64,000 nucleotides of DNA from Ignavibacteriales bacterium (GTDB taxonomy: Bacteria > Bacteroidota > Ignavibacteria > UBA10030 > SZUA-254): positions 248,001 to 312,000 of the forward strand of contig JACRMQ010000006.1 in assembly GCA_016214905.1 (NCBI GenBank), written 5' to 3'. The translations under genes were made by a program, and so were the position numbers. Positions within the stretch are counted from its first letter, which is position 1, and each line of letters begins with the position of its first letter. Positions 45,152 to 54,661 of this stretch are shown here, one piece after another. The notes under the pieces were generated by a model that worked only from the letters and a program-made list of their open reading frames with translations, searched no databases and was not told the origin of the DNA.

Positions 45152-47275
45152 ATGAAAAAAATAATCTTTATTTTATCTTTGATTGTATTATTGTTCGCAT
45201 CAATAATCATTCTGAATGCACAATCGGTTGCTCCGCTTGCCCCGGTTGCGAAGATCGTTCCTAAGTACGACACACTTCATAATGATGTGAGAGTTGATAA
45301 TTATTATTGGATAAGAGACGTGAATCGCTCGAATCCTGAAGTGATTGAATATCTGAAATCTGAAAATGCTTATACTGAAGCGATAATGAAATCGACGGAA
45401 GCTTTTCAGGAAACTCTTTATAATGAGATGGTTGGCAGAATAAAAGAAACCGATCAGGATCCGGCATACCGCGATGGAGAATATTTTTATTATTCACGAA
45501 CTGAGAAAGGGAAACAATACCCGATTTATTGCCGCAAGAGCGGAAGTCTGAATGCTGCCGAGGAAATTTATTTCGATCAGAACGAAATGTCGAAAGGATA
45601 TAAATTCTATCGTCTTAACGCTATGGAATTAAGCCCCGATCATAACCTTCTCGCATTTTCGGTAGATACAAATGGAGCCGAGTCATATATTCTTTTTGTG
45701 AAAGATTTGAGAAACGGAAAAATACTTACCGATCGTGCTGAAAATACACAATCGATCGCTTGGGGGAATGATAACAAAACTATCTTCTACACGGTTGAAG
45801 ATAATTCAAAACGACCATATAAGCTATACCGTCATACACTCGGAGCAGATTTATCGAACGATGCATTATTGTTCGAGGAGAAAAATGAATTATACAATCT
45901 CGGTGTAGGAAAAACAAGAAGCGACAAGTTCATACTGATTCAATCATCGGCAAGTAACTCGGATGAGTGGCAATTTATTTCTGCAGATAATCCGGCTGAA
46001 GAACCAAAGATGATAGTTCCGCGGTCGAGCGAACATGAATACAGCGTAGATCATCACGGTGAATATTTCTATATCAGAACAAATAAAGATGCAAAAACTT
46101 TCAAGTTGATTAAAGCACCGGTAACAAATCCCGGTGAAAAGCATTGGACCGATTATTTACCTTTTAGAGATGGAATTACAATTGAGGGAACAGATTTCTT
46201 TAACAATTATTCAATCGTGTATGAGAGGGAAAAAGGTTTGCAAAAAATGCGTGTAACTGATATGCAATCGGGTCAAACCCATTATATCGATTTCCCGGAT
46301 CCAGTATACACGGCATATCCGAATGTAAACCGCATTTATGATACGAAAGTATTTCGTTTCAGTTACCAATCGTTAACAACTCCCTCATCAATCTATGACT
46401 ACAATCTTGAAACTAAAGAAGAAAAATTGATAAAACAGCAAGAAGTTGTAGGTGGCTATGATCCAAACGAATATAAATCGGAGCGGATTTACGCAAAAGC
46501 TCCGGATGGAGTTGAGGTTCCTATCTCGCTTGTTTATAAAAAGGGAGTGAAATTAGACGGCACATCACCGCTACATATGACGGGCTACGGTTCTTATGGA
46601 TCACCAAGTCAGCCGACTTTCAGTTCATCACGTTTAAGTTATCTTAACCGCGGAGTTATTTTCGCGATTGCGCACGTCCGCGGCGGCGGTGATATGGGCA
46701 AAGATTGGTATGAGAATGGTAAACTTCTGCACAAGAAAAACACATTTACAGATTTTATTGCCTGCGCGGAATATATAATAAAAGAAAATTATACAAGCAA
46801 AGAAAAACTCACAATCTCAGGCGGCAGCGCGGGCGGATTGTTAATGGGTGCGGTTACAACCATGCGACCTGATTTGTTTAAAGCCGTTATCGCGTCTGTT
46901 CCATTTGTGGATGTTATTAATACAATGCTCGATCCCACACTTATGTACACAACTACAGAATATTTAGAGTGGGGCAATCCAAACGAAAAAGTATCTTATG
47001 ATTATATGAAATCGTACGACCCGTACAATAATGTTAAGCCCGTAAATTATCCTAACATTTTGGTGAAAGTCGGATTCAACGATCCGCGTGTAAATTATTG
47101 GGAAGGGACAAAGTGGGCTGCGAAGATTAGAGCAATGAAAACCGATAACAACATAGTTCTTGTAAAAGTAAACATGGGTGCCGGCCATATGGGAGCTTCC
47201 GGGCGATACGAACGGTTAAAAGAAGCGTCATTTGATTATGCATATATTTTAAATCAATCTGGAATTACAAAGTAA
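45152..47275 (+). CDS. Secreted prolyl oligopeptidase (S9A)
   Basis: A 707-residue protein with a signal segment (MKKIIFILSLIVLLFASIII). A seven-bladed propeller (residues ~70-430) precedes an alpha/beta hydrolase domain with Ser559 in ISGGSAGGLLMG, Asp644 in VGFNDPRVNYW and His679 in GAGHMGASGRY. The PRDVHGGGDMG-like loop reads IAHVRGGGDMGKDWYENGKL, as in oligopeptidase B/PtrB-type S9A enzymes. It probably degrades short periplasmic peptides. AAGG lies 10 bases before the ATG. cysS starts five bases after its stop. Confidence 0.96.
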   Translation: MKKIIFILSLIVLLFASIIILNAQSVAPLAPVAKIVPKYDTLHNDVRVDNYYWIRDVNRSNPEVIEYLKSENAYTEAIMKSTEAFQETLYNEMVGRIKETDQDPAYRDGEYFYYSRTEKGKQYPIYCRKSGSLNAAEEIYFDQNEMSKGYKFYRLNAMELSPDHNLLAFSVDTNGAESYILFVKDLRNGKILTDRAENTQSIAWGNDNKTIFYTVEDNSKRPYKLYRHTLGADLSNDALLFEEKNELYNLGVGKTRSDKFILIQSSASNSDEWQFISADNPAEEPKMIVPRSSEHEYSVDHHGEYFYIRTNKDAKTFKLIKAPVTNPGEKHWTDYLPFRDGITIEGTDFFNNYSIVYEREKGLQKMRVTDMQSGQTHYIDFPDPVYTAYPNVNRIYDTKVFRFSYQSLTTPSSIYDYNLETKEEKLIKQQEVVGGYDPNEYKSERIYAKAPDGVEVPISLVYKKGVKLDGTSPLHMTGYGSYGSPSQPTFSSSRLSYLNRGVIFAIAHVRGGGDMGKDWYENGKLLHKKNTFTDFIACAEYIIKENYTSKEKLTISGGSAGGLLMGAVTTMRPDLFKAVIASVPFVDVINTMLDPTLMYTTTEYLEWGNPNEKVSYDYMKSYDPYNNVKPVNYPNILVKVGFNDPRVNYWEGTKWAAKIRAMKTDNNIVLVKVNMGAGHMGASGRYERLKEASFDYAYILNQSGITK

Positions 47276-47279
47276 ACTT

Positions 47280-48743
47280 ATGTCACTAAAAATCTACAAC
47301 ACACTCGTTCGTCAAAAAGAAGAATTCAAACCGCTCGTCGAAGGGCGCGTTAATATGTATGTCTGCGGACCAACTGTTTACGGACATTCTCATATCGGTC
47401 ATGCAAAAAGCTACGTCTCATTCGATATTATCGTAAGATATCTCCGATATCTTGGATACAAAACTCTTTACGTGCAAAACATAACCGATGTCGGGCATCT
47501 GACCGACGATGCCGATGAGGGCGAAGATAAGATTGCAAAGCAATCAAAGAAAGATCGTGTTCATCCGATGCAAGTAGTTGAATCGTACACGCGCAGTTAT
47601 TTTGAAGATATGGATGCGCTTGGCGTAGTTCGTCCCGATATTTCACCGCGGGCAACCGGTCATATCATCGAACAAATTGAAATGGCACGCGACCTGATTA
47701 AAAAAGGGTTCGCTTACGAGAAAAACGGTTCAGTATATTTTAATGTTGCCAAATTTAAGGAGTACGGTAAGTTGTCCCGGCGTCCGCTGGAAGAAATGGA
47801 AGCAGGCGCACGTGTTGAAGTGAATAAAGAGAAGAAAAATCCGGCAGATTTTGCTTTATGGAAAAAAGCCGAAGCAGAGCATATCATGCAGTGGCAAAGT
47901 CCGTGGGGGACAGGTTTCCCCGGCTGGCACCTTGAATGTTCCGCGATGTCGATGAAATATCTTGGAGAAACATTCGATGTACATGGCGGCGGAATGGAGA
48001 ACCAGTTCCCGCATCACGAGTGCGAAATTGCTCAGAGTGAATGCTCAACAGGAAAACAGTTCGTGAAGTATTGGATTCACAATAACATGGTTACAGTTGG
48101 CGGACAGAAGATGGGGAAGTCTCTCGGCAACGTAATTAATTTGAAAGACTCTTTCAAGAAATATTCGCCACTTGTTGTAAGGTTCTTCATACTTCAAAGC
48201 CATTACCGCAGTACTCTTGATTTTACAGATGAAGCGCTTGAAGGTGCTTCAAAGGGATTGGAAAAATTGTCAAACACCGTTAGAAATGTTAGGGTGGAGA
48301 TTGAGAAGTTAAGAAAATCGGAAGATGGAAAAGTTTTTGACAGTTCAATCTTTGTTGATCTTGCGGGATTTAAGAAAGCATTTATTGAAGCGATGGATGA
48401 TGATTTTAATACTCCGCAGGCAATCGGGATTTTATTTGATCTTAACCGCGAAGTCAATACAATTCTGTCTTCGGGGAAAATAAATATTAAAATATTACAG
48501 CAAATCAACGACCTTTACAATGAGTTAGGTGGAACGGTCCTTGGTATAATACCTGAGCATTTCGATGCCGGATCAACTGCAGGAGGCGATGAGAACGATT
48601 TGATTCAATTCATAATCGAATTGAGAACTGAGGCGCGTGCACAAAAGCTCTGGGCAATGTCCGATAAAATCCGGGATGGGGTAAAAAATCTTGGAATTGT
48701 TATCGAAGACAAAAAGGACGGAACAAGTTGGCGGCGGGGGTAA
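47280..48743 (+). CDS. cysS: Cysteinyl-tRNA synthetase
   Basis: Class Ia synthetase for tRNA-Cys. Motifs: N-terminal CGPTVYGHSHIGHAKSYVSF (HIGH motif, zinc Cys), FPGWHLECSAMSMKYLGETF, GGGMENQFPHHECEIAQSEC (zinc site) and the KMSKS-like QKMGKSLGNVINL. Full length (487 residues), with the helical DALR-type and mini-hairpin C-terminus. Start ATG 47280 lies four bases after the S9 peptidase stop, a tight but functionally unclear coupling. Confidence 0.98.
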   Translation: MSLKIYNTLVRQKEEFKPLVEGRVNMYVCGPTVYGHSHIGHAKSYVSFDIIVRYLRYLGYKTLYVQNITDVGHLTDDADEGEDKIAKQSKKDRVHPMQVVESYTRSYFEDMDALGVVRPDISPRATGHIIEQIEMARDLIKKGFAYEKNGSVYFNVAKFKEYGKLSRRPLEEMEAGARVEVNKEKKNPADFALWKKAEAEHIMQWQSPWGTGFPGWHLECSAMSMKYLGETFDVHGGGMENQFPHHECEIAQSECSTGKQFVKYWIHNNMVTVGGQKMGKSLGNVINLKDSFKKYSPLVVRFFILQSHYRSTLDFTDEALEGASKGLEKLSNTVRNVRVEIEKLRKSEDGKVFDSSIFVDLAGFKKAFIEAMDDDFNTPQAIGILFDLNREVNTILSSGKINIKILQQINDLYNELGGTVLGIIPEHFDAGSTAGGDENDLIQFIIELRTEARAQKLWAMSDKIRDGVKNLGIVIEDKKDGTSWRRG

Positions 48744-48799
48744 AAATAAATTATTTTAATATTTGTGCGATAACATAAACTTAAAATGGTGAGGTGTTT

Positions 48800-50386
48800 G
48801 TGAAGAATTTTGTAATATTATTATTTGTAGATGTACTTCTTACGATAATCTTAACATGCTTTGTATTCTCTCAGAAGAATCAAAACATGTTCACCAATCA
48901 TTCGCTCAAGCCGGAATCTTTAATGGGTGGCAAGCATGGGAATCTTGCTTCTTTATTAGAGGAAAAAGAAAGATGCGATGATGAGGAGTCACTTGATGTA
49001 TCAGAACGACTGATCATCGAAAAAATCGGCAATGATACAATATTTATCCGTATTGCCTATCTTAGAGAAATCTGGAGTCCGGAAAAAAGTATTTGGGATT
49101 CGGCTGGCATAGGAATTTCTTTATATGATGTAAATGGAAATCTAACTGAATATTTATATCAAATCCGTGACTCAGTCAGCTGGATTAATGATTATAAATA
49201 CAATTATTCTTATGATGAATATGGAAATCAGATAGAGTACAACCATCAGATTTGGGATGGAAGTACGTGGTACACTGATTTCAAGATTACTTCGACTTAT
49301 GATTTGATTGGTAATCTAACGGAACAAATCTATCAAAATTGGGATGGCAGTATGTTAGTAAACACTTCCAAAATCTCTTCTGTTTTCGACTTGAACGGTA
49401 ATCAAACTGAATATTTATATCAGAATTGGGACGTAATCGGCTGGATAAATATTGAAAAGTTCACATACACTTACAATTCAAATAACAAACAAATCGAATG
49501 GTTTCACCATAACTGGGATAGCATAAAATGGGTTGAGAGTGAGAAGGGACAAAATATTTATGATGAAAATAATAACATTGTAGAGTCTATTGATTATCAA
49601 ATGCTTGACAGCTTATGGGTTAATCATAATAAAACAAATTATAATTATAATCAGGCAGGTAAACGAACGGAGCTTACATCACAAATTTGGGAAGATAGTA
49701 CCTGGGTGAATGATAGGAATACTCTTTATTCATACGACATCAACGGAAATCGAACAGAGGTCTTGAACCGATATTGGATTAACCAATGGATAAATAATTA
49801 TAAATACACTTATGCTTATGATTTAAATGGCAAAAGGGTAGAGTATTATTATCAGAGATGGTATGGAAATACACTGCAAAATATAAAAAAAAGCATTTAC
49901 GTTTATGACACCACTGGCATTCGGATAGAATATATTCGTCAAACGGGATTTGATAGCACTTGGGTAAATTCGAGTAAATCCAGTTACTTCTATGGCGAAA
50001 ATGGTAAGCTGACAACCTATCTATCTCAGGATTGGAACGGTATTGAATGGGTAAACTACACCAGAAATAATTATACTTGGCAAGTGCTTCTAACTGATAT
50101 GAACGAACAATCAAATATTATTTCTAGCTTCAAACTATCGTCTAATTATCCCAATCCTTTCAACCCACAAACAAAAATATCGTTCTCAATTCCAAAAGAA
50201 AGTTACGTTACTTTAAAAGTCTATGATTTACTTGGAAGAGAAGTGGCAATACTTGTCCAAGAAAAGAAACAGCAAGGTGAATATTCTGTAACTTGGAATG
50301 CCGATAATGTTCCTAGTGGTGTGTACTTCTACAAATTATTAGCAGGCGGTCTTGCAGAAACAAAAAAAATGATTTTGATGAGATAG
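48800..50386 (+). CDS. Secreted repeat protein with type IX sorting domain
   Basis: From GTG 48800 (GGTGAGG 7 bases upstream; GTG 48794 is the alternative) a signal peptide (KNFVILLFVDVLLTIILTCF) leads to about eleven repeats of ~32 residues. The unit is YDxNGNxTEYxYQxWDxSxWVNxxK, for example YDVNGNLTEYLYQ, YDEYGNQIEYNHQIW, FDLNGNQTEYLYQNW, YDINGNRTEV. It resembles YD/RHS-like repeats but lacks the usual RHS spacing. The last ~85 residues are a sorting domain (NYPNPFNPQTKISFS, YDLLGREVAILVQE, SGVYFYKLLAGG). Exported by the type IX route; ligand unknown. Confidence 0.9.
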   Translation: MKNFVILLFVDVLLTIILTCFVFSQKNQNMFTNHSLKPESLMGGKHGNLASLLEEKERCDDEESLDVSERLIIEKIGNDTIFIRIAYLREIWSPEKSIWDSAGIGISLYDVNGNLTEYLYQIRDSVSWINDYKYNYSYDEYGNQIEYNHQIWDGSTWYTDFKITSTYDLIGNLTEQIYQNWDGSMLVNTSKISSVFDLNGNQTEYLYQNWDVIGWINIEKFTYTYNSNNKQIEWFHHNWDSIKWVESEKGQNIYDENNNIVESIDYQMLDSLWVNHNKTNYNYNQAGKRTELTSQIWEDSTWVNDRNTLYSYDINGNRTEVLNRYWINQWINNYKYTYAYDLNGKRVEYYYQRWYGNTLQNIKKSIYVYDTTGIRIEYIRQTGFDSTWVNSSKSSYFYGENGKLTTYLSQDWNGIEWVNYTRNNYTWQVLLTDMNEQSNIISSFKLSSNYPNPFNPQTKISFSIPKESYVTLKVYDLLGREVAILVQEKKQQGEYSVTWNADNVPSGVYFYKLLAGGLAETKKMILMR

Positions 50387-50467
50387 TTAACTGCTATAAA
50401 TATTTTTAGAATCATTATCATTTATTTATTACAAGTGGGGATTAAGGACTAACTGTTAGTTCGTGCG

Positions 50468-50488
50468 GAGCGAGGTATCACCTCGCTC
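50468..50488. repeat. Short hairpin of GAGCGAGGT type
   Basis: GAGCGAGGT, ATC, ACCTCGCTC: a perfect 9-bp stem with a 3-base loop between converging genes. No T run follows. It resembles dispersed intergenic palindromes. Confidence 0.7.
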
Positions 50489-50505
50489 TACGATCAAGCG
50501 TAATT

Positions 50506-51519
50506 TTATTTATCTAACGCTTTTTTCCACTCATACACTTCATATCCATCCACCATTCTACCGGATGGTTCAAAACCGACACGTTCGTTAAGCGGTTCAA
50601 TTGTCGGTTTGGCTATGCAAACAGTGTTTGGCAGTGCGTTCTTCTGCATATGTCCAGCGATATCAATTACTCTGTCGCTTATCTCTTCTAGTGGAATAGA
50701 TTCATCAAAATAAACGAATCCTGAATTTACACCCGCGCGGACAAGAAAATCGCGCCGCATCCCTTTTACAGTTTTGTTGAAATTATCCAATCCGTTAATA
50801 ACTTCACGTGCTGCCCTTACTGCAGCGTCTACGGTGTTGAAACAACTCATCACGCCATCAGGTGTCCATGTAGATTTCAAACAACCATACGTGGCAAAAC
50901 ATTTCTCGACGAATCGTTTATACTCTTTGAAATCATGTTCAATTATCGCTTTTTCCTCTCCTTCCTTCATGCCTGTGGAATCGACGACATCGATCGCGAG
51001 AAAAGCGAGATCGCGCCCCATTTCATCCAACTTCTTTTTAGTTTCGATGAATTCTTTCAACAATTGCTCGCGGTCTTTCTTCTTGGCATTTTTAAATTGT
51101 TCTAATTTTTCATTCAACGGTGTCAAAACTATCGCGTTATCCGATAGGTGCATCTGCTTTTTCCACGAATCGACATTATCCTTATATTTAAAATACTCAG
51201 ATTTATCTTTTAACTTTTCACTCATCCTCGTCAACGACCCGCTGAGGATGAATAATCCGACTATTGATATCCATCTCGACATATCTTTGCCGGCGATCTT
51301 TGTGGGTATATTATCTTTTACCAGCACTAAAAGATTTTTATCGGTGTCGATAATCCATTTTGCAAATCGATAAGATGCCGCGTCTTCAACATATTGTAAT
51401 ATAAGAGGAGCGATGAAAAGAAGCATCAGTAACATCAGAAATACACCGCAAGCCCGGATGATTCTTGAAGTGATCGATAAACTAAGTACCCGAAACGATT
51501 TATGTTCAGTTTTCATTTT
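50506..51519 (-). CDS. Membrane protein with degenerate class III nucleotidyl cyclase domain
   Basis: A 337-residue protein with two transmembrane helices (about 20-42 and 82-98), a linker with coiled-coil tendency and a class III cyclase homology domain (~165-330). The two metal-binding Asp are kept: Asp176 (AFLAIDVVDSTGM) and Asp220 (STWTPDGVMSCFN). The transition-state pair Asn and Arg of active cyclases (VNxAAR) is replaced by Asp285 and His289 (VIDIAGHMQ). It is therefore probably inactive as a cyclase or binds nucleotide as a regulator. Start: ATG 51519 (MKTEHK); an ATG at 51552 would overlap the histone-deacetylase-family gene. Confidence 0.75.
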   Translation of the reverse strand, partial: KMKTEHKSFRVLSLSITSRIIRACGVFLMLLMLLFIAPLILQYVEDAASYRFAKWIIDTDKNLLVLVKDNIPTKIAGKDMSRWISIVGLFILSGSLTRMSEKLKDKSEYFKYKDNVDSWKKQMHLSDNAIVLTPLNEKLEQFKNAKKKDREQLLKEFIETKKKLDEMGRDLAFLAIDVVDSTGMKEGEEKAIIEHDFKEYKRFVEKCFATYGCLKSTWTPDGVMSCFNTVDAAVRAAREVINGLDNFNKTVKGMRRDFLVRAGVNSGFVYFDESIPLEEISDRVIDIAGHMQKNALPNTVCIAKPTIEPLNERVGFEPSGRMVDGYEVYEWKKALDK

Positions 51520-51529
51520 TAGATTATAT

Positions 51530-52489
51530 TTAATGTGAATTATTTTGTCCAATTAAAGCAAGAAGATGCGCTTCAACACTTAATGTTAACGCGCCGAAAT
51601 TGTATCCGCCTTCCAGCACCGAAACAATCCGACCGTTGCAAATCTTTTCTGCTTTATCAGTCAGCATCGATGTCAATATTCCAAACGAACTCTCTGTCAG
51701 ATTTAAATCAGCTAGCGGATCGTCTTTATGTGCATCGAATCCGGCAGAGATAAAAATTATATCGGGCAGATAATTATCGAGTGAAGGCAGTATCTCTCCG
51801 GTAAACGCTTCCATATATGATTTTTCTCCACTGCCAGCCGTGAGCGGGATGTTAATGGTAAAACCAAGACCTTTACCAATGCCTTGTTCACCTCTGCTGC
51901 CTGTGCCGGGGTAAAAAGGAAATTGATGCAAGCTGATGTAAAGCACCGAATCGTCATCATAAAAAATATTCTGGGTTCCGTTGCCGTGATGAACATCCCA
52001 ATCGATTATCGCGACACGCTTGGTACCATATTTTTGCTGAGCATAACGTGCTGCTATAGCAACGTTATTGAACAAACAAAAACCCATCGGTTTATTTCTT
52101 TCGGCGTGATGCCCTGGTGGTCGGACTGCACAAAAAGCGTTTTTTAAAATTCCACTCATTACTGAATCGGTTGCAGCCAAAACTCCGCCAACCGCTATCA
52201 GCGCCGCATTATAAGAGGATTCAGATACACGAGTATCTCCTTCATCAACAGTCTGCAATCCCTGCCTGCATGCCTGACGCAAATATTTCGAATGTTCAGG
52301 TGTATGCACTTTGGTTATCCAATCTTCGGGTGCCTCATCGATGATAAGGTGCTTGAGTTTGTGCCAAAGTTTTGTCTGCTGAAGATGCGATACAATTGCC
52401 TTCAACCGTTCAGGACTCTCCGGGTGTCCGGGTCCGGTATCGTGCTTCAGAAAATATTCGTTATAAACAAAACCTGTTCTTGAACTCAA
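51530..52489 (-). CDS. Histone deacetylase/acetoin utilisation (AcuC-like) family protein
   Basis: A 319-residue protein with the arginase-deacetylase fold: [17 protein letters not shown], the His pair [10 protein letters not shown] (127-128), zinc ligands in [16 protein letters not shown] (Asp165, His167) and the third Asp in [12 protein letters not shown]. Such bacterial enzymes remove acetyl or other acyl groups from proteins or small amines (AcuC, polyamine deacetylases). The active-site Tyr lies in [10 protein letters not shown]. It ends 10 bases before the cyclase-like gene. Confidence 0.93.
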   Translation of the reverse strand: MSSRTGFVYNEYFLKHDTGPGHPESPERLKAIVSHLQQTKLWHKLKHLIIDEAPEDWITKVHTPEHSKYLRQACRQGLQTVDEGDTRVSESSYNAALIAVGGVLAATDSVMSGILKNAFCAVRPPGHHAERNKPMGFCLFNNVAIAARYAQQKYGTKRVAIIDWDVHHGNGTQNIFYDDDSVLYISLHQFPFYPGTGSRGEQGIGKGLGFTINIPLTAGSGEKSYMEAFTGEILPSLDNYLPDIIFISAGFDAHKDDPLADLNLTESSFGILTSMLTDKAEKICNGRIVSVLEGGYNFGALTLSVEAHLLALIGQNNSH

Positions 52490-52618
52490 TGTAATTTACC
52501 TGTTCTGTATTCTTATGAAGATAATGATACTTTTCTTATTCGTCAAATCATAAGAAATCGTTGCTCAGATGATGGGGATTTTGTATATTATAACTCATCA
52601 CAAACAAATTAATCATTA

Positions 52619-53734
52619 ATGAACGAAAACAGTTTTACCGGTATCTTTGAATTAGACCGGAAAATCGGGGGGTTCCTTCGACAAATATCACTTGAGATAG
52701 AACCTAAAACAGGCGATCCATTCATTCGTCCCGATTTGGTGAGGGGATTTAATCTTCGTGAAGGTTGTTACATCGAAGTGAAAGTCCAACGCGGCAGGCG
52801 CGGCGGACATGAAGCCGCTTCGATAATTCACGTTAATGGAATGAAGCCGGAGAAATGGAGAGATGTAACGGAGTTCTCTGGTCGCACCGCAATCGATCCG
52901 AACGAAAGAATTAAACTAACCGTCGCCCCATCAGATACTTCTATGCGCGTGGTTGATCTTTTATGTCCTCTTGGAAAAGGACAACGCGCTTTGATTGTCT
53001 CTCCACCGAAAGCGGGGAAAACAATGTTGATGCAGCAATTCGCGCATGCTATCAGCGCGAATCATCCTGAAATTGAGTTGATAGTTTTGCTCGTGGATGA
53101 ACGACCCGAAGAAGTAACCGAGATGCGGAGATCAATCAAGGGACAAGTATTCGGCAGTTCGAACGACAGTAACGCACAAAGTCATGTGAGGTTGGCGCGA
53201 TTGGTTCTTGAGTTTGCAAAACGAAAAGTTGAAGCGGGTGCTGAAGTTGTGCTGCTGGTCGATTCGCTTACACGAATGGGCAGAGCATTCAACGCTTCCC
53301 AACGCAGCAGCGGAAGAACCATGTCTGGCGGTGTGGATATCCGCGCGCTTGAAATTCCGAAAAAAATATTCGGTGCGGCACGCGCTTTGGAAGGAGAAGG
53401 ATCGTTAACAATACTCGCAACCGCGCTCATAGAAACGAATTCGCGCATGGATGAGCTGATCTTTCAGGAGTTTAAAGGTACGGGTAACATGGAATTGGTA
53501 TTAGACCGCGAGCTCGCCGATCTGCGGATATTTCCCGCCATTAATATTCCGAAATCTGGAACTCGGAGGGAAGAATTGCTCTTTGGTGCCGATACGGGAA
53601 AGTATCAGTTGCTGAGACGTTCGCTCCACCGGATGAAACCGAAAGACGCGATGCTTACATTTTTGAAAGCGCTGCAAAAATTCCCCACCAATCAGAAACT
53701 ATTATCACACATTTCCGATATCATATCTGAGTAA
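52619..53734 (+). CDS. rho: Transcription termination factor Rho, short form
   Basis: A 371-residue Rho without the N-terminal helical extension, ~50 residues below E. coli Rho. RNA-binding OB-fold traces: GGFLRQISLEIEP and FNLREGCYIEVKV. The hexameric ATPase core has Walker A PPKAGKTMLMQQFA (129-136), DERPEEVTEM, Walker B VVLLVDSLTRMGRAF and GTGNMELVLDRELADLRIF. The Q-loop/R-loop region reads GSSNDSNAQSHVRLAR, different from E. coli (STFDEP), so RNA gripping may differ. The TAATG overlap couples it to the glycosylase gene. Confidence 0.93.
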   Translation: MNENSFTGIFELDRKIGGFLRQISLEIEPKTGDPFIRPDLVRGFNLREGCYIEVKVQRGRRGGHEAASIIHVNGMKPEKWRDVTEFSGRTAIDPNERIKLTVAPSDTSMRVVDLLCPLGKGQRALIVSPPKAGKTMLMQQFAHAISANHPEIELIVLLVDERPEEVTEMRRSIKGQVFGSSNDSNAQSHVRLARLVLEFAKRKVEAGAEVVLLVDSLTRMGRAFNASQRSSGRTMSGGVDIRALEIPKKIFGAARALEGEGSLTILATALIETNSRMDELIFQEFKGTGNMELVLDRELADLRIFPAINIPKSGTRREELLFGADTGKYQLLRRSLHRMKPKDAMLTFLKALQKFPTNQKLLSHISDIISE

Positions 53735-54630
53735 TGGAATTCAGTATAAACGTCCCGGACAATTTTTCATTATGGCCGACTGTTTATAGCCACGGATGGT
53801 GCATCCTACCTCCATTTAAAGTCGATAAAGAAAATAAATCACTTGAAAGAATATTTAAATTAGGATCGGGGAAACACCTTGCCATCATGATTAAAGATGG
53901 CAAGAAGGGAAAAGTGAATATCTTTTCTAGATCAAAATTGAATAGTGTTGAGAAAAAGGATTTGATATCCCAGTTGAAATCGTGTTTAAGGATGGATGAA
54001 GATTATTCGGAATTTTATAAAGAGGCGCGTAATTATAAAGAATACTGTTGGATTCCGAAAATTGGCGCAGGGCGTTTGCTCCGGACTCCGACGGTTTTCG
54101 AGGACGTTGTAAAAATGATATGCACAACCAATTGCAGTTGGGCGCTTACCGAAATCATGGTAAATAATCTCTGCACGAAATTAGGGATGAAAGTTGAAGA
54201 TTCCCGATTCATGTTCCCAACACCTGAAACGATTGGAGATTGTTCAGAAAAATATCTTAGGAGAGAGATTCGTGCCGGTTATCGCGCGCCATACATTCTT
54301 GAATTATCGCGAAGAATAACAGAGGGAAATATTGTTATTGAACAATGGCGTACAAGCGGTTTATCAACAGAAGAATTATTTAAAGAAGTTCGTTCTGTGA
54401 AGGGAATTGGTCCTTATGCCGCAGGGAATATTTTAAAACTTTTGGGACGTTACGATTATCTTGGTATTGATAGCTGGTGCCGGGGAAAATATTTTGAGAT
54501 TCATCGAAACGGAAAAAAGTGCAGCGATAAAGTAATAGAAAATTATTATAAGCATTTCGGCAGGTGGAGGGGGCTATTTTTCTGGATGGATGTAACGAAA
54601 GATTGGTATTCTCAGGAATTCCCGTTCTGA
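53734..54630 (+). CDS. HhH-GPD DNA glycosylase (AlkA/OGG-like, monofunctional type)
   Basis: A 298-residue protein with an N-terminal TBP-like domain (~1-110) and the HhH-GPD domain: SVKGIGPYAAGNILKLLG with GIG at 224-226 and catalytic Asp246 in LGIDSWCR. Tyr228 takes the place of the Lys that gives OGG1 lyase activity, so it is predicted to be a monofunctional alkylbase-type glycosylase as in AlkA. No C-terminal iron-sulphur Cys set is visible. Its start overlaps the rho stop (TAATG). Confidence 0.88.
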   Translation: MEFSINVPDNFSLWPTVYSHGWCILPPFKVDKENKSLERIFKLGSGKHLAIMIKDGKKGKVNIFSRSKLNSVEKKDLISQLKSCLRMDEDYSEFYKEARNYKEYCWIPKIGAGRLLRTPTVFEDVVKMICTTNCSWALTEIMVNNLCTKLGMKVEDSRFMFPTPETIGDCSEKYLRREIRAGYRAPYILELSRRITEGNIVIEQWRTSGLSTEELFKEVRSVKGIGPYAAGNILKLLGRYDYLGIDSWCRGKYFEIHRNGKKCSDKVIENYYKHFGRWRGLFFWMDVTKDWYSQEFPF

Positions 54631-54661
54631 TGGCTGATTTTCAAGGTTTCTTTTAAAGAAA

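Noticed and set aside
50774-51373. Plus-strand frame of 199 codons
   Set aside because: It is antisense to the cyclase-like gene, which shows family motifs.
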